The notes under the pieces are model-generated. The model did no database searches, was not told where the DNA came from, and saw only the letters and a program-made list of their open reading frames with translations. A stretch of 64,000 nt of DNA, taken from positions 372,001 through 436,000 of the forward strand of contig NZ_JAKNUT010000004.1 in the NCBI RefSeq assembly GCF_023155855.1. The letters run 5' to 3'. Made by a program: the position numbers and the translations under genes. Source of the stretch: Microbacterium aoyamense. GTDB lineage: Bacteria > Actinomycetota > Actinomycetes > Actinomycetales > Microbacteriaceae. This document shows positions 26,124-37,048 of the stretch, piece by piece; positions within the stretch are counted from its first letter, which is position 1; every line of letters begins with the position of its first letter.

Positions 26124-27698
26124 ATGCGCATCACCGGGCTCGGCCACGCCGGCATGTTCATCGAGACCCGCGGCGGCAGCATCCTGTGCGACCCCGTCAT
26201 CGGCCCGACGTTCTTCGGCTCGTGGTTCCCGTTCCCCGACAACCGCGCCCTGGACTGGGCGAAGTACGGTGCCGCGGACTTCCTCTACGTGTCGCACCGC
26301 CATCGCGATCACTTCGACCCCGCGCTCATGGAGCGCCACGTCCCCAAGAGCATCAAGGTGCTGCTGCCCGACTACCCGACGGACGACCTCGAGCAGGATC
26401 TCCGCAAGCTCGGCTACGACAACATCATCTACACGCAGGCGGGCGTCCCGCTGCAGTTCGGCGACCTCAAGATCATGGTGACTCCGCTGCGTGCCCCGAG
26501 CGACGGCCCGATCGGCGACTCGTCGCTCAGCGTCGACGACGGCACCGCCAGCATCCTGAATCAGAACGACTCGCACCCGCTCGATCTCGAGAAGCTCATG
26601 TCGTTCTCGAAGCCCGAGGCGTACTTCACGCAAGTCTCGGGCGCCATCTGGTGGCCGATGGTCTACGACCTGCCGCAGGATGCGAAGCAGAACTTCGCCC
26701 GACTCAAGCGCGACGCGCAGAACAAGCGCGCGATGTACTACATCGAGAAGGTGGATGCCGAGCACGTGTTCCCGATGGCGGGGCCGCCCATGTTCCTGCG
26801 TGAGGAGCTGTTCCGCTACAACGGGACGGGGCTGGAGGATGACTCGATCTTCACCGATCAGCGTCAGTTCCTCGCGCACATGGCGGAGCTGCGGCCCGAG
26901 CAGAAGGGCTACGAGTTCGTCCCGGGCACCGTCGTCGAGCTGAACGACGGCGAGATCTCGGTCACGCAGTCGCTGTACACGGATGCCGAGATCGACCGCT
27001 TCTTCGACGAGAAGTGGGATTACCTCGCCGAGCAGCGCGACACGCGTCAGGACGAGGTCGCTGCGGAAGAGGCATCCCGCGCCGCCGTCCTTCCGCCCGA
27101 CGAGATGCTCGCCGCCATCAAGGAGTGGTGGGAGCCACTGCTGCGTCGCGGCCGGACGATCCGCATGGGCGTGGGCGGCAACGTGCGATTCCGCATCGGC
27201 GGCCTCGACATGGTCGTCGACTTCCCGAAGGCCAAGGTGCGCGAGTACGCGGGGGAGGAGTGCATCTACTGGTACACGATCCCTGCCGACCTCGTCTCGA
27301 CGAACATCCGCGACCACGAGATCGACTGGTCGAACTCGATCTTCCTCTCGATGCAGTTCGAAGTCGGACGTTCGGGCAAGTTCAACGAGTTCCTCACGAC
27401 GTTCCTGAAATGCCTGTCGCGCGACCGCATCGAGTACGTCGAGAACTGGTACGCGGAGCAGACGGATCAGACCGAGGATGCGCAGCTCGGCGACTGGATC
27501 GTGCAGCGCCGGTGCCCGCACCTGCGCGCCGACCTCACCAAGACCGGCAAGATCGAGGACGGCGTGCTGACCTGCAGCCTCCACGACTGGAAGTGGGACC
27601 TCACGAGCGGAAAGTGCCTCACGAGCCAGGGGCATCCGATCCGGGCGAGCCAGGTCGAGGACGATCTCTTCCGCGAAGCGACCACCCCCGCCGCGTAG
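26124..27698 (+). CDS. Metallo-beta-lactamase fold protein with C-terminal Rieske [2Fe-2S] domain
   Basis: The 524-residue protein combines two domains. An UlaG/CMAH-like metallo-beta-lactamase fold lies at the N-terminus (GLGHAGMFIETRGGSILCDP, then the metal motif HRHRDH at residues 58-63). A Rieske cluster lies at the C-terminus, with C464-P-H466 and C484-S-L-H487 separated by 17 residues. The closest architecture I know is CMP-N-acetylneuraminate hydroxylase, in which the Rieske part is N-terminal, so the order here is reversed. This suggests an oxygenase or hydroxylase needing an electron donor. The substrate is unknown. It diverges from an unrecognised membrane protein and is followed by a DoxX-like gene. 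Confidence 0.8.
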   Translation: MRITGLGHAGMFIETRGGSILCDPVIGPTFFGSWFPFPDNRALDWAKYGAADFLYVSHRHRDHFDPALMERHVPKSIKVLLPDYPTDDLEQDLRKLGYDNIIYTQAGVPLQFGDLKIMVTPLRAPSDGPIGDSSLSVDDGTASILNQNDSHPLDLEKLMSFSKPEAYFTQVSGAIWWPMVYDLPQDAKQNFARLKRDAQNKRAMYYIEKVDAEHVFPMAGPPMFLREELFRYNGTGLEDDSIFTDQRQFLAHMAELRPEQKGYEFVPGTVVELNDGEISVTQSLYTDAEIDRFFDEKWDYLAEQRDTRQDEVAAEEASRAAVLPPDEMLAAIKEWWEPLLRRGRTIRMGVGGNVRFRIGGLDMVVDFPKAKVREYAGEECIYWYTIPADLVSTNIRDHEIDWSNSIFLSMQFEVGRSGKFNEFLTTFLKCLSRDRIEYVENWYAEQTDQTEDAQLGDWIVQRRCPHLRADLTKTGKIEDGVLTCSLHDWKWDLTSGKCLTSQGHPIRASQVEDDLFREATTPAA

Positions 27699-27763
27699 GT
27701 GCTGGCACGGATCTCGGGCGCGATCGGTATCACGTGACCTGAACCCCGCTCCTGGGTGTGTGT

Positions 27764-27777
27764 CGGACAACCGTCCG
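27764..27777. promoter_or_regulatory. Inverted repeat upstream of the DoxX-like gene
   Basis: CGGAC and GTCCG flank AACC, about 26 bases before the ATG. It is short, so it is only a weak operator candidate. Confidence 0.25.
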
Positions 27778-27803
27778 GCAGCATCCACGATCGAGGAGTC
27801 ACG

Positions 27804-28346
27804 ATGACCACCGTTCCCGTATCCCACGGCGCCGTCGGCGCCTTCCCGACCACCCGCCACGCTCGCCCGTCGTTCGTACGGCGCGCGATCGCCGCTGAGG
27901 CTCGCGCCGAAGCGGGGCTCAAGGTCTTCCTGCAGCGCTGGAGCATTCCGGCCCTGCGCACGGCGCTCGGCGGGGTCTTCCTCGTCTTCGGCGTCCTGAA
28001 GTTCATCCCGGGGGCGAGCCCGCTCGAGGCGCTCGTCGCGAGCACATGGGACAAGCTCACGTTCGGGATCGTGGGCGCGCAGCCCGCGCTCATCCTGACC
28101 GCGGTGATCGAGGTCACCGCCGGCATCCTGCTCGTCGCAGGCGGTGCGCTCGCGCGCATCGGACTCGTCGTGCTCGCCCTCGCGTTCGTCGGAATCCTGT
28201 CGCCCATCGTCCTCCTGCCTGGAGAGGTCTTCGGTGCGGCAGGCCCTACGCTCACGGGGCAGTACATCTTCAAGAACGTCGTGCTCATCGCAGCCGCCCT
28301 CGTCGTGGCATCCCGGGTCCTTCGCGGCCCCGCAGCGAAGAGCTGA
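27804..28346 (+). CDS. DoxX-like membrane protein
   Basis: The 180-residue protein has four predicted membrane segments: [59 protein letters not shown], and [13 protein letters not shown]. The first segment with G-x-x-F-x-x-F-G-x-x-K-F is typical of DoxX/YkgB-type quinone-linked membrane proteins. Its function in this organism is unknown. The ATG has GAGGAG upstream. Position after the MBL-Rieske gene could be functional (membrane redox partner) or chance. A strong terminator follows. Confidence 0.7.
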   Translation: MTTVPVSHGAVGAFPTTRHARPSFVRRAIAAEARAEAGLKVFLQRWSIPALRTALGGVFLVFGVLKFIPGASPLEALVASTWDKLTFGIVGAQPALILTAVIEVTAGILLVAGGALARIGLVVLALAFVGILSPIVLLPGEVFGAAGPTLTGQYIFKNVVLIAAALVVASRVLRGPAAKS

Positions 28347-28362
28347 CTTTCCCGTCGATCGG

Positions 28363-28387
28363 GGCCGGTCCTTCGGGGCCGGCCTTT
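28363..28387 (+). terminator. Terminator between the DoxX-like gene and the pyr operon
   Basis: The 9-base arms GGCCGGTCC and GGGCCGGCC pair (one G-U) around a TTCG tetraloop and are followed by TTT. This is a convincing intrinsic terminator. Confidence 0.85.
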
Positions 28388-28395
28388 CGGCGCGC

Positions 28396-28401
28396 TAGAG
28401 T
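28396..28401 (+). promoter_or_regulatory. -10 box (TAGAGT) for the pyr operon
   Basis: TAGAGT predicts a start near 28408 and a leader of about 47 bases that holds the PyrR-type hairpin. Confidence 0.5.
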
Positions 28402-28423
28402 GGAGGCACAGCAACCTTTAACA

Positions 28424-28439
28424 CCGTCCTGTGAGGCGG
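28424..28439 (+). promoter_or_regulatory. PyrR-binding RNA hairpin in the pyr leader
   Basis: The RNA CCG-U-CCU-GUG-AGG-CGG folds into two short stems separated by one bulged base, with a small loop. It matches the PyrR anti-antiterminator/binding-loop pattern (CCNGNGAGGC). The ribosome binding site (GAGAAGGGAG) begins inside its 3' flank. PyrR binding would therefore block translation of pyrR, as reported for mycobacterial pyr operons. No terminator hairpin follows in the leader, which argues against attenuation. Confidence 0.75.
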
Positions 28440-28454
28440 AGAAGGGAGCGGCCG

Positions 28455-28985
28455 ATGAGCACACGTACCGTGCTGCACGACGCCGACATCGCACGCGCTC
28501 TGACTCGGATCTCGCACGAGATCCTCGAGTCCAACAAGGGCCCCGAGAACCTCGTCCTGCTGGGCATTCCGACCCGCGGCGTGACTCTCGCGCAGCGCAT
28601 CGGCGGTCTGCTCGCCGACTTCAGCGGTGCTTCCGTGCCCACGGGGGCGCTCGACATCACGATGTACCGCGACGATCTGCACCGGAACCCCACGCGGGCG
28701 CCGCAGCCGACGCAGATCCCCGCGGGTGGCATCGACGGCAAGGTCGTCGTCCTCGTCGACGACGTGCTCTTCTCGGGCCGCAGCATCCGGTCGGCCCTCG
28801 ACGCGTTGCAGGACATCGGGCGTCCCGCTGCGGTCCGCCTCGCGATCCTCGTCGACCGCGGCCACCGCGAGCTGCCGATCCGCCCCGATTTCGTCGGCAA
28901 GAACCTGCCGAGCGCCCGCGACGAGCGCGTCAACGTCCGTCTCGCCGACGTCGACGGCGTCGAAGAGGTGACGATCGAGTCATGA
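28455..28985 (+). CDS. pyrR: PyrR, pyrimidine operon regulator / uracil phosphoribosyltransferase
   Basis: PyrR binds pyr leader RNA when UMP is high, and often has UPRTase activity. The protein has 176 residues. It carries [27 protein letters not shown], the PRPP-binding loop [18 protein letters not shown], and [17 protein letters not shown]. All are signatures of PyrR and not of other PRTases. The ATG at 28455 was chosen because it gives [12 protein letters not shown] and lies right behind the purine-rich site. It overlaps pyrB by 4 bases. Confidence 0.95.
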   Translation: MSTRTVLHDADIARALTRISHEILESNKGPENLVLLGIPTRGVTLAQRIGGLLADFSGASVPTGALDITMYRDDLHRNPTRAPQPTQIPAGGIDGKVVVLVDDVLFSGRSIRSALDALQDIGRPAAVRLAILVDRGHRELPIRPDFVGKNLPSARDERVNVRLADVDGVEEVTIES

Positions 28986-29956
28986 GGCACCTGCTCGACA
29001 CCCAGACCCTCTCGCGCGCGGACGCTCTGCGGATCCTCGATGTCGCCGAGGACATGGCCGACACGCAGCAGCGCGAGGTGAAGAAGCTCCCGACGCTGCG
29101 CGGCAAGACCGTGGTGAACCTCTTCTTCGAGGACTCCACGCGCACGCGCATCTCGTTCGAAGCGGCCGCGAAGCGCCTGAGCGCGGATGTCATCAACTTC
29201 TCGGCGAAGGGGTCGAGCGTATCGAAGGGCGAGTCCCTGCAGGACACGGCGCAGACGCTGCAGGCGATGGGGGCGGATGCCGTCGTCATCCGCCACGGTG
29301 CTTCGGGCGCCCCGCGCACGCTCGCGACGAGCGGGTGGATCACCGCCGGCGTCGTCAACGCCGGCGACGGAACCCACGAGCACCCGACGCAGGCGCTGCT
29401 CGACGCCTTCACGATGCGCAAGCGTCGATTCGGCACGGAGAGCCGTGGCCGCGATCTCGCCGGCATGAAGGTCACGATCGTGGGCGACGTGCTGCACTCG
29501 CGCGTCGCGCGCTCGAACGTCTGGCTGCTGAACACCCTCGGCGCCGACGTCACCCTCGTCGCGCCGCCGACGCTCGTGCCCCAGGACGTCTCGGGCTGGC
29601 CCGTGCGCGTCGTGTACGACCTCGATGAGGCGATCGCGGCCGGGCCGGACGCGATCATGATGCTCCGCATCCAACTCGAGCGCATGAATGCCGCGTATTT
29701 CCCCACTGAACGGGAGTATTCTCGCCGATGGGGGCTCGACGCCCGGCGCATGGGCATGCTCCTGACGGATACGATGGTTCTGCACCCGGGTCCGATGAAC
29801 CGGGGGCTGGAGATCTCCGCCGACGCCGCCGATTCCCCTCGCTCGACGGTGCTCGAGCAGGTCGCGAACGGCGTGTCGGTGCGGATGGCGGTGTTGTATC
29901 TGCTGCTCGCGGGCGAACGTGCCCACGGCGGCGACGAGAGTGAGGACGTGCTGTGA
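28982..29956 (+). CDS. pyrB: Aspartate carbamoyltransferase catalytic subunit
   Basis: PyrB joins carbamoyl phosphate and aspartate. The protein has 324 residues. The carbamoyl phosphate site is [13 protein letters not shown], with [13 protein letters not shown], then [12 protein letters not shown] and [11 protein letters not shown], and [11 protein letters not shown] near the C-terminus. No pyrI is present. The ATG overlaps the pyrR stop (ATGA). The pyrC start overlaps its own stop as GTGA. Confidence 0.97.
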   Translation: MRHLLDTQTLSRADALRILDVAEDMADTQQREVKKLPTLRGKTVVNLFFEDSTRTRISFEAAAKRLSADVINFSAKGSSVSKGESLQDTAQTLQAMGADAVVIRHGASGAPRTLATSGWITAGVVNAGDGTHEHPTQALLDAFTMRKRRFGTESRGRDLAGMKVTIVGDVLHSRVARSNVWLLNTLGADVTLVAPPTLVPQDVSGWPVRVVYDLDEAIAAGPDAIMMLRIQLERMNAAYFPTEREYSRRWGLDARRMGMLLTDTMVLHPGPMNRGLEISADAADSPRSTVLEQVANGVSVRMAVLYLLLAGERAHGGDESEDVL

Positions 29957-31266
29957 CGGATGAGGTCCTTCTGATCCGAGGAGCACTCCTCGAGGGCGGC
30001 CGTGCCGCCGACCTGATCGTCGACGGCGGAGTCATCGCCGAGGTGGGATCGGGGCTGAGCCGTGCCGGTGCGACGGTGGTGGAAGCCGAGGGTCTGATCG
30101 CCCTCCCGGGCCTGGTCGATCTGCACACGCACCTGCGCGAGCCGGGGTACGAGGCATCCGAGACGATCCTGACCGGATCCCGCGCCGCCGCGGCCGGCGG
30201 CTACACGACGGTGTTCGCGATGCCGAACACCTCGCCCGTGGCCGATACCGCCGGAGTCGTCGAGCAGGAGCTCGCCCTGGGCGAGGCCGCCGGTTACGCC
30301 ACGGTGCAGCCGATCGGCGCCGTCACGGTGGGGCAGAAGGGCGAGCGCCTCGCCGAACTGGGGGCGATGGCCGACTCGCGGGCCCGCGTGAGGGTCTTCA
30401 GCGACGACGGCTTCTGCGTCTTCGACCCGCTCATCATGCGCCGAGCGCTCGAGTACGTGAAGGCGTTCGACGGTGTCATCGCCCAGCACGCGCAGGATCC
30501 GCGGCTGACCGAGGGCGCCCAGATGAACGAGGGCGCCGTCTCGGCCGAACTCGGCCTCGCCGGGTGGCCCGCCGTCGCCGAGGAGTCGATCATCGCGCGC
30601 GACGTGCTCCTCACCGAACACGTCGGCTCACGCCTGCACGTCTGCCACCTGTCGACGGCCGGCTCGGTCGACATCATCCGCTGGGCCAAGCGCCGGGGCG
30701 TCCAGGTGACGGCGGAGGTCACGCCGCACCACCTGCTCCTGACGGACGACCTCGTGCGCGGGTACGACCCGCGGTTCAAGGTCAACCCGCCGCTGCGCCG
30801 CGAGGAGGACGTCCTCGCCGTCCGCGAGGGCCTCGCCGACGGCACGATCGACATCGTCGCGACCGATCACGCGCCGCACCCGCTCGAGGCGAAGGCGTGC
30901 GAGTGGCAGGCCGCCGCGAACGGCATGGTCGGCCTCGAGAGCGCGCTGCGGGTCGTCCACGCCACGATGGTCGAGACGGGGCTGCTCCAGTGGACGGACG
31001 TCGCCCGCGTCATGTCACGCGAACCGGCACGCATCGGCCGGCTGAGCGACGCGGGAACGCCGCTCGCGGCGGGGCACCCGGCATCCTTCACCCTCTACGA
31101 CCCGACCCCCGCGCGCCCGTTCACGACGGCCGACCTCGAGGGACGCAGCGTCAACTCGCCCTACCTCGGTCGCGACCTGCCGGGCGACGTGCGCTGGACG
31201 GTGTACCGGGGCACGCCCACGGTCGCCGATGGCGCGCTGCTCGAGAAGCCGGGGGTGCGCGGATGA
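29953..31266 (+). CDS. pyrC: Dihydroorotase
   Basis: PyrC cyclises carbamoyl-aspartate to dihydroorotate. The protein has 437 residues (type I dihydroorotase). Metal ligands lie in [12 protein letters not shown], with the characteristic [39 protein letters not shown] and [12 protein letters not shown]. In this class PyrC often associates with PyrB. GTG start, coupled to pyrB, and the end overlaps the next small membrane protein gene. Confidence 0.96.
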   Translation: MTDEVLLIRGALLEGGRAADLIVDGGVIAEVGSGLSRAGATVVEAEGLIALPGLVDLHTHLREPGYEASETILTGSRAAAAGGYTTVFAMPNTSPVADTAGVVEQELALGEAAGYATVQPIGAVTVGQKGERLAELGAMADSRARVRVFSDDGFCVFDPLIMRRALEYVKAFDGVIAQHAQDPRLTEGAQMNEGAVSAELGLAGWPAVAEESIIARDVLLTEHVGSRLHVCHLSTAGSVDIIRWAKRRGVQVTAEVTPHHLLLTDDLVRGYDPRFKVNPPLRREEDVLAVREGLADGTIDIVATDHAPHPLEAKACEWQAAANGMVGLESALRVVHATMVETGLLQWTDVARVMSREPARIGRLSDAGTPLAAGHPASFTLYDPTPARPFTTADLEGRSVNSPYLGRDLPGDVRWTVYRGTPTVADGALLEKPGVRG

Positions 31267-31772
31267 CGCGGGAAGGCGCGCTCATCGTCATCGTCGCGTT
31301 CACCGTCCTGCTGATCGCGGTCGGCGTGTGGGCGTGGACGAAGCGCCGTCGCCGCGACGCGACACCGCTCATCACGCCCGGCGACGTGCCCGCCGGCGCC
31401 ACGACGAGTGCCCTGTTCGAGGGCCTCTACGTCGCGACGACGCGTCACGACGTCCCCCTCGAGCGCATCGCGGCTCCGGGTCTCGGCATGCGCTCGCGCG
31501 TGACGGTCACGGTGACCGACGCCGGCCTCGCGCTCGATCTCACGGGTCGGCCGCGCCTGTTCCTCGCGACAGACCGCATCGCGGGCGTCGATCAGTCGAC
31601 GGTCGCGATCGACCGCGTCGTCGAGAAGGACGGCCTCACCCGCCTCGCCTGGCGCACCGACGCGGGGGACCTCGTCGACAGCTACTTCAGACCTCAGGAT
31701 GCCTCGGCCCGTGCGCTCGCAGACGCCATCGCCGGCATCCTCTCCACCACGCAGACGGGAACCGACGCATGA
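31263..31772 (+). CDS. Membrane-anchored PH-like domain protein in the pyr operon
   Basis: The 169-residue protein has an N-terminal membrane anchor ([20 protein letters not shown]), a basic stop-transfer patch (TKRRRR), and a cytosolic beta-rich domain ([53 protein letters not shown]) that looks PH-like. It sits between pyrC and carA in this operon, with ATGA overlaps on both sides, and I recall the same arrangement in other Actinobacteria. A role in pyrimidine metabolism is suggested only by context. Confidence 0.8.
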   Translation: MTREGALIVIVAFTVLLIAVGVWAWTKRRRRDATPLITPGDVPAGATTSALFEGLYVATTRHDVPLERIAAPGLGMRSRVTVTVTDAGLALDLTGRPRLFLATDRIAGVDQSTVAIDRVVEKDGLTRLAWRTDAGDLVDSYFRPQDASARALADAIAGILSTTQTGTDA

Positions 31773-32911
31773 CCTCCCTTTTCCGCTCCGATCCCGCCGT
31801 GCTCGTGCTCGAGGACGGCACCCGTCACGTCGGCCGCGCCTACGGCGCGACGGGCACGACGATCGGTGAAGTCGTCTTCGCGACCGGCATGACCGGCTAC
31901 CAGGAGACCTTGACCGACCCCTCGTACGCGGGCCAGATCGTGCTGCAGACCGCGCCGCACATCGGCAACACCGGCATGAACGCCGAGGACCCGGAGTCCC
32001 GCCGCATCTGGGTCTCGGGCTACATCGTGCGCGACCCCTCGCGCGTCGTGTCGAACTGGCGCGCCGAGGAATCGCTCGACGACGCGCTCGTCTCGGACGG
32101 CGTCGTGGGCATCAGCGGCATCGACACGCGGGCCGTGACGCGTCACATCCGCTCGGCGGGCAGCATGCGCGGCGGGATCTTCTCGGGCGAGGCTGCGGGG
32201 CTGGATGCCGCCGAGCAGCTGCGCCTCGTGACCGACGCGCCGCAGATGGCCGGGCAGAACCTCTCGGCCGCGGTCTCGGTCTCGACGGCCGAGATCACCC
32301 CGGCGACGGTTGAGCGGATCGGCAACCTCGCTGTCCTCGATCTGGGCGTCAAGCAGGCCACGATCGACAACCTCGCCGCACGCGGCTTCGATGTGCACGT
32401 CCTGCCGCAGGATGTGACGATCGACGGCATCCGTGCCATCGACCCGGTCGCGGTGTTCTACTCCAACGGACCGGGCGACCCCGCGGCATCCGGCGATCAC
32501 GTCGAGCTGCTGAGATCGGTCCTCGACGAGCGTCTGCCGTTCTTCGGGATCTGCTTCGGCAATCAGCTCCTGGGTCGCGCGCTCGGTCTCGGCACTTACA
32601 AGCTGCCGTTCGGTCACCGGGGCATCAACCAGCCCGTGCTCGACAAGGCCACGGGCCGCGTCGAGATCACGGCGCACAACCACGGCTTCGCGGTCGAAGC
32701 GCCGCTGGAGGGGTCGTTCGACTCACCCAACGGCTACGGCAAGGTCGAGGTCAGCCACGTCGGCCTCAACGACCAGGTCGTCGAGGGCCTGCGGGCTCTC
32801 GACATCCCGGCCTTCTCGGTGCAGTACCACCCCGAGGCGGCCGCCGGCCCCCACGACGCCAACTACCTGTTCGACCGCTTCGCGGAGATGGTGAAGGAGA
32901 ACCGTGCCTAA
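31769..32911 (+). CDS. carA: Carbamoyl-phosphate synthase small subunit (glutaminase)
   Basis: CarA releases ammonia from glutamine for CarB. The protein has 380 residues. The N-terminal CarA domain contains [26 protein letters not shown] and [11 protein letters not shown]. The class I amidotransferase domain has the catalytic Cys in [21 protein letters not shown], and the His/Glu pair in [13 protein letters not shown]. The ATG overlaps the preceding stop. The end overlaps carB by 8 bases. Confidence 0.97.
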   Translation: MTSLFRSDPAVLVLEDGTRHVGRAYGATGTTIGEVVFATGMTGYQETLTDPSYAGQIVLQTAPHIGNTGMNAEDPESRRIWVSGYIVRDPSRVVSNWRAEESLDDALVSDGVVGISGIDTRAVTRHIRSAGSMRGGIFSGEAAGLDAAEQLRLVTDAPQMAGQNLSAAVSVSTAEITPATVERIGNLAVLDLGVKQATIDNLAARGFDVHVLPQDVTIDGIRAIDPVAVFYSNGPGDPAASGDHVELLRSVLDERLPFFGICFGNQLLGRALGLGTYKLPFGHRGINQPVLDKATGRVEITAHNHGFAVEAPLEGSFDSPNGYGKVEVSHVGLNDQVVEGLRALDIPAFSVQYHPEAAAGPHDANYLFDRFAEMVKENRA

Positions 32912-35900
32912 GCGGGAAGACATCAAGAGCGTCCTCGTGATCGGATCGGGTCCGATCGTGATCGGCCAGGCGTGCGAGTTCGACTACTCGGGCACGCAGG
33001 CCTGCCGCGTGCTGCGCGAGGAGGGCGTGCGCGTCATCCTCGTGAACTCGAACCCCGCGACGATCATGACCGACCCGGACTTCGCGGACGCGACGTACAT
33101 CGAGCCGATCACGCCCGAGGTCATCGAGACGATCATCGCGAAGGAGAAGCCCGACGCGATCCTGCCGACCCTCGGCGGGCAGACGGCGCTCAACGCCGCG
33201 ATCGCGCTCCACAAGCGCGGCAGCCTCGAGAAGTTCGGGGTCGAGCTCATCGGCGCCGACTTCGAGGCGATCAACAAGGGCGAGGACCGCCAGATCTTCA
33301 AGCAGCTCGTGCTCGACGCGGGGGCGGATGTCGCGGCATCCGTCATCTGCCACTCGATGGACGACCTGCTCGCGGGCGCCGCCAAACTCGGCTACCCCCT
33401 GGTCGTGCGTCCGTCGTTCACGATGGGCGGCCTCGGCTCGGGCTTCGCGTACGACGAAGCCGACCTCCGCCGCATCGGCGGCGCGGGCCTGCACGACTCG
33501 CCCACGAACGAGGTGCTCCTCGAGGAGTCGATCCTCGGGTGGAAGGAGTACGAGCTCGAGCTCATGCGCGACACGGCCGACAACACCGTCGTCGTCTGCT
33601 CGATCGAGAACGTCGACCCCGTCGGCGTGCATACGGGCGACTCGATCACCGTGGCCCCCGCGCTCACGCTGACCGACCGCGAGTACCAGAAGCTGCGCGA
33701 CATCGGCATCGACATCATCCGCGCCGTCGGCGTCGACACGGGCGGCTGCAACATCCAGTTCGCCGTCGATCCTGCGACGGGACGCATCATCGTCATCGAG
33801 ATGAACCCGCGCGTGTCGCGCTCGTCGGCGCTCGCATCGAAGGCGACGGGCTTCCCGATCGCCAAGATCGCCGCGAAGCTCGCGATCGGCTACCGCCTCG
33901 ACGAGATCCCCAACGACATCACGAAGGTGACGCCGGCGAGCTTCGAGCCGACGCTCGACTACGTCGTGGTCAAGGTGCCGCGATTCAACTTCGAGAAGTT
34001 CCCCGCCGCCGACACGACGCTCACGACGACCATGAAGTCGGTCGGCGAGGCGATGGCGATCGGCCGCAACTATGCGACGGCGCTGCAGAAGGCGCTGCGC
34101 TCGCTCGAGAAGCGCGGCTCGTCGTTCCACTGGGGTGCCGAGGAGCGTTCCGTCGATGAACTGCTCGAGATCGCCACCGTGCCGACCGACGGCCGCATCG
34201 TCGTCCTGCAGCAGGCGATGCGCAAGGGCGCGACGATCGAGCAGGCCTTCGCCGCGACCAAGATCGACCCCTGGTTCCTCGATCAGATCGCGCTGATCAA
34301 CGAGGTCGCCGAGTTCGTGCGGACGGTGGGGGAGTTGGACGCGTCGACACTCCGCATCGCGAAGGAGCACGGCTTCAGCGACGCTCAGCTCGGCGAGCTG
34401 CGCGGGATCCCCGAGGCCGAGGTCCGCGGCATCCGTCACGCCCTCTCGATCCGTCCCGTCTACAAGACCGTCGACACGTGCGCGGGGGAGTTCCCGGCGC
34501 TGACGCCCTACCACTACTCGAGCTACGACGTCGAGACCGAGGTCACGCCGTCGGATCGCACGAAGGTCGTCATCATCGGTTCGGGCCCCAACCGCATCGG
34601 GCAGGGCGTCGAGTTCGACTACTCGTGCGTGCACGCGTCGTTCGCGCTGTCGGAAGCGGGTTACGAGACCGTCATGGTCAACTGCAACCCCGAGACCGTG
34701 TCGACCGACTACGACACGTCCGACCGCCTGTACTTCGAGCCCCTGACACTCGAGGACGTGCTCGAGGTGCTGCACGCCGAGTCGCAGTCGGGCGAGATCC
34801 TCGGTGTCGTGTGCCAGCTCGGCGGCCAGACGCCGCTCGGCCTCGCGAAGGGCATCGAAGAGGCGGGGTACACGATCCTCGGCACGAGTCCCGCGGCGAT
34901 CGACCTGGCCGAGGAGCGCGAGCTCTTCTCGCGCCTGCTCGACGACGCGGCGCTGGTCGCACCGCGTCACGGCACGGCGACGGACGTCGACGGCGCGGTG
35001 GGCATCGCGGAGGAGATCGGCTACCCCGTTCTCGTGCGCCCGAGCTTCGTGCTCGGCGGCCGCGGCATGGAGATCGTCTACGACAGCCCGAGCCTGCGCG
35101 AGTACTTCGTCCGCACGGCCGGCGAGGTGATCGTCGAACCCGGCAAGCCGCTCCTGGTCGACCGGTTCCTCGACGACGCGATCGAGATCGACGTCGATGC
35201 GCTCTACGACGGTGAGCAGCTGTACATCGGCGGTGTCATGGAGCACCTCGAGGAGGCCGGTATCCACTCCGGCGACTCGTCGTGCACGCTGCCGCCGGTC
35301 TCGTTGGGCCGCAGCGACATCGACCGCGTGCGCACCGCGACCCTCGCCATCGCGCAGGGCGTGGGCGTGCGGGGCCTGCTCAACGTGCAGTTCGCGATCT
35401 CGGCCGGCGTGCTCTACGTCATCGAGGCGAATCCCCGCGCATCGCGGACCGTCCCGTTCGTCTCGAAGGCGCTGGGCATCCCGCTCGCGAAGGCCGCCGC
35501 CCGCATCATGGCGGGGGCCACGATCGCCTCGCTCGTGGATGAGGGACTTCTTCCTGCGCAGGACGGCTCGCGCGTCCCCCTCGACGCCCCCGTCGCGGTC
35601 AAGGAGGCCGTCCTGCCCTTCAAGCGCTTCCGCACGAAGGACGGTCTCATGGTCGACTCCGTGCTCGGACCCGAGATGCGTTCGACGGGCGAGGTCATGG
35701 GTATCGACCGTGACTTCCCGACCGCATTCGCGAAGTCGCAGGAGGCCGCGTATGGCGGCATGCCCCTCGAGGGCACGGTGTTCATCTCGGTCGCCGACGG
35801 CGACAAGCGCGCCGTCATCCTTCCGGCCCACCGCCTGCAGGAGCTCGGCTTCACGCTCGTCGCGACCGAGGGCACGGCCGAGATCCTCGCGCGCAACGGC

Positions 35901-36191
35901 ATCGACGTCGAGGTCGTGAACAAGTACTCCGCGACGCAGGAGTCGGGCGAGGTGAACATCGTCGACCTCATCAACGAGGGCCGCATCGACATGATCGTCA
36001 ACACGCCCTCGGGCGGAATGGCGCGCGCCGACGGCTACGAGATCCGCGCGGCGGCCGTGGCCGCCGACAAGGCCCTGTTCACGACGATGGCCGTGCTCGG
36101 CGCCGCCGTCAGCGCGCTGCCCGTGCTGCGCGACGGCTTCGCGGTGCGGAGCCTGCAGGAATACGCGCTCGACCGAGCGGAGCGCGCATGA
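32904..36191 (+). CDS. carB: Carbamoyl-phosphate synthase large subunit
   Basis: CarB makes carbamoyl phosphate for pyrimidines and arginine. The protein has 1095 residues with two ATP-grasp halves. The first begins [21 protein letters not shown], with [16 protein letters not shown] and [18 protein letters not shown]. The second begins [21 protein letters not shown], with [15 protein letters not shown]. The MGS-like allosteric domain is C-terminal (from about residue 945, [26 protein letters not shown]). GTG start, coupled to carA. The end overlaps pyrF. Confidence 0.97.
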   Translation: MPKREDIKSVLVIGSGPIVIGQACEFDYSGTQACRVLREEGVRVILVNSNPATIMTDPDFADATYIEPITPEVIETIIAKEKPDAILPTLGGQTALNAAIALHKRGSLEKFGVELIGADFEAINKGEDRQIFKQLVLDAGADVAASVICHSMDDLLAGAAKLGYPLVVRPSFTMGGLGSGFAYDEADLRRIGGAGLHDSPTNEVLLEESILGWKEYELELMRDTADNTVVVCSIENVDPVGVHTGDSITVAPALTLTDREYQKLRDIGIDIIRAVGVDTGGCNIQFAVDPATGRIIVIEMNPRVSRSSALASKATGFPIAKIAAKLAIGYRLDEIPNDITKVTPASFEPTLDYVVVKVPRFNFEKFPAADTTLTTTMKSVGEAMAIGRNYATALQKALRSLEKRGSSFHWGAEERSVDELLEIATVPTDGRIVVLQQAMRKGATIEQAFAATKIDPWFLDQIALINEVAEFVRTVGELDASTLRIAKEHGFSDAQLGELRGIPEAEVRGIRHALSIRPVYKTVDTCAGEFPALTPYHYSSYDVETEVTPSDRTKVVIIGSGPNRIGQGVEFDYSCVHASFALSEAGYETVMVNCNPETVSTDYDTSDRLYFEPLTLEDVLEVLHAESQSGEILGVVCQLGGQTPLGLAKGIEEAGYTILGTSPAAIDLAEERELFSRLLDDAALVAPRHGTATDVDGAVGIAEEIGYPVLVRPSFVLGGRGMEIVYDSPSLREYFVRTAGEVIVEPGKPLLVDRFLDDAIEIDVDALYDGEQLYIGGVMEHLEEAGIHSGDSSCTLPPVSLGRSDIDRVRTATLAIAQGVGVRGLLNVQFAISAGVLYVIEANPRASRTVPFVSKALGIPLAKAAARIMAGATIASLVDEGLLPAQDGSRVPLDAPVAVKEAVLPFKRFRTKDGLMVDSVLGPEMRSTGEVMGIDRDFPTAFAKSQEAAYGGMPLEGTVFISVADGDKRAVILPAHRLQELGFTLVATEGTAEILARNGIDVEVVNKYSATQESGEVNIVDLINEGRIDMIVNTPSGGMARADGYEIRAAAVAADKALFTTMAVLGAAVSALPVLRDGFAVRSLQEYALDRAERA

Positions 36192-37048
36192 TCCCATTCG
36201 GCACACGGCTGCGCACAGCCCTCGACTCCTTCGGGCCTCTCTGCGTGGGGATCGACCCCCACGAGAGTCTGCTGCAGGAGTGGGGGATGGATGCCTCGGC
36301 CGCCGGCGTGCGGTCTTTCGGGCTCGCCGTGGTCGAGGCGGCCGCGGGCCGGGTCGGCGTCGTCAAGCCGCAGGTCGCGTTCTTCGAGCGCTTCGGGTCA
36401 CGCGGCTTCGCGGCGCTCGAGGAGGTCATGGCCGCCGCGCGTGAAGCGGGACTCGTCGTGATCGCCGACGCCAAACGCGGCGACATCGGCACGACGATGG
36501 AGGGCTACGCGCACGCGTGGCTCGAGCCCGGGTCACCGCTCGAGGCGGATGCCGTGACCCTGAGCCCCTACCTCGGAGCGGACTCGCTGCGTGCGACGCT
36601 CACGACGGCCGTCCGGCACGGCAAGGGCGCCTTCGTCCTCGCCGCGACGAGCAACCCCGAGGCCTACTCGGTGCAGAGTGCAAGGACGATCGACGTCGCC
36701 GCGTCCGACGACGAGTCAGTCGCCGAGCGCGTCGCGCGGGACGTGTCGTGGATCAACGGCTCCGACGCGTTCGAGGGCGGACTCGGCCCCATCGGTCTCG
36801 TCGTCGGCGCGACCGTCGACCGCACGGTCATCGGACTGCCCGACGACGCGCTCGCGGGCGCGCCGATCCTGGCGCCGGGATTCGGGGCGCAGGGCGCCGA
36901 ACCGGGTGACCTGGGGAAGCTCTTCGGCGCGCTCTCGCGCAACGTCGTCGCGAGCGAGAGCCGCAGCATCCTGTCCGCCGGCCCCGACGCCCTCGCGGCG
37001 CGCATCGAGGCCCGCGCGGCGATGTACGTTAGACATTCCGATGCCTGA
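36188..37048 (+). CDS. pyrF: Orotidine 5'-phosphate decarboxylase, type 2
   Basis: PyrF decarboxylates OMP to UMP. The protein has 286 residues. The active-site motif [18 protein letters not shown] marks the type 2 subfamily that is usual in Actinobacteria. [13 protein letters not shown] and [16 protein letters not shown] are further family segments. pyrD and pyrE are not in the window. The ATG overlaps the carB stop, and the last 8 bases overlap the mIHF-gmk fusion gene, so the guanylate kinase gene is part of the same transcript. Confidence 0.95.
   Translation: MIPFGTRLRTALDSFGPLCVGIDPHESLLQEWGMDASAAGVRSFGLAVVEAAAGRVGVVKPQVAFFERFGSRGFAALEEVMAAAREAGLVVIADAKRGDIGTTMEGYAHAWLEPGSPLEADAVTLSPYLGADSLRATLTTAVRHGKGAFVLAATSNPEAYSVQSARTIDVAASDDESVAERVARDVSWINGSDAFEGGLGPIGLVVGATVDRTVIGLPDDALAGAPILAPGFGAQGAEPGDLGKLFGALSRNVVASESRSILSAGPDALAARIEARAAMYVRHSDA

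Noticed and set aside
24633..27860. 1075-codon open frame on the minus strand
   Set aside because: It is antisense to the MBL-Rieske gene and out of frame with the membrane protein gene; compositional artefact.
32766..36206. 1146-codon open frame on the minus strand
   Set aside because: It is antisense to carB, which has complete family motifs on the plus strand.
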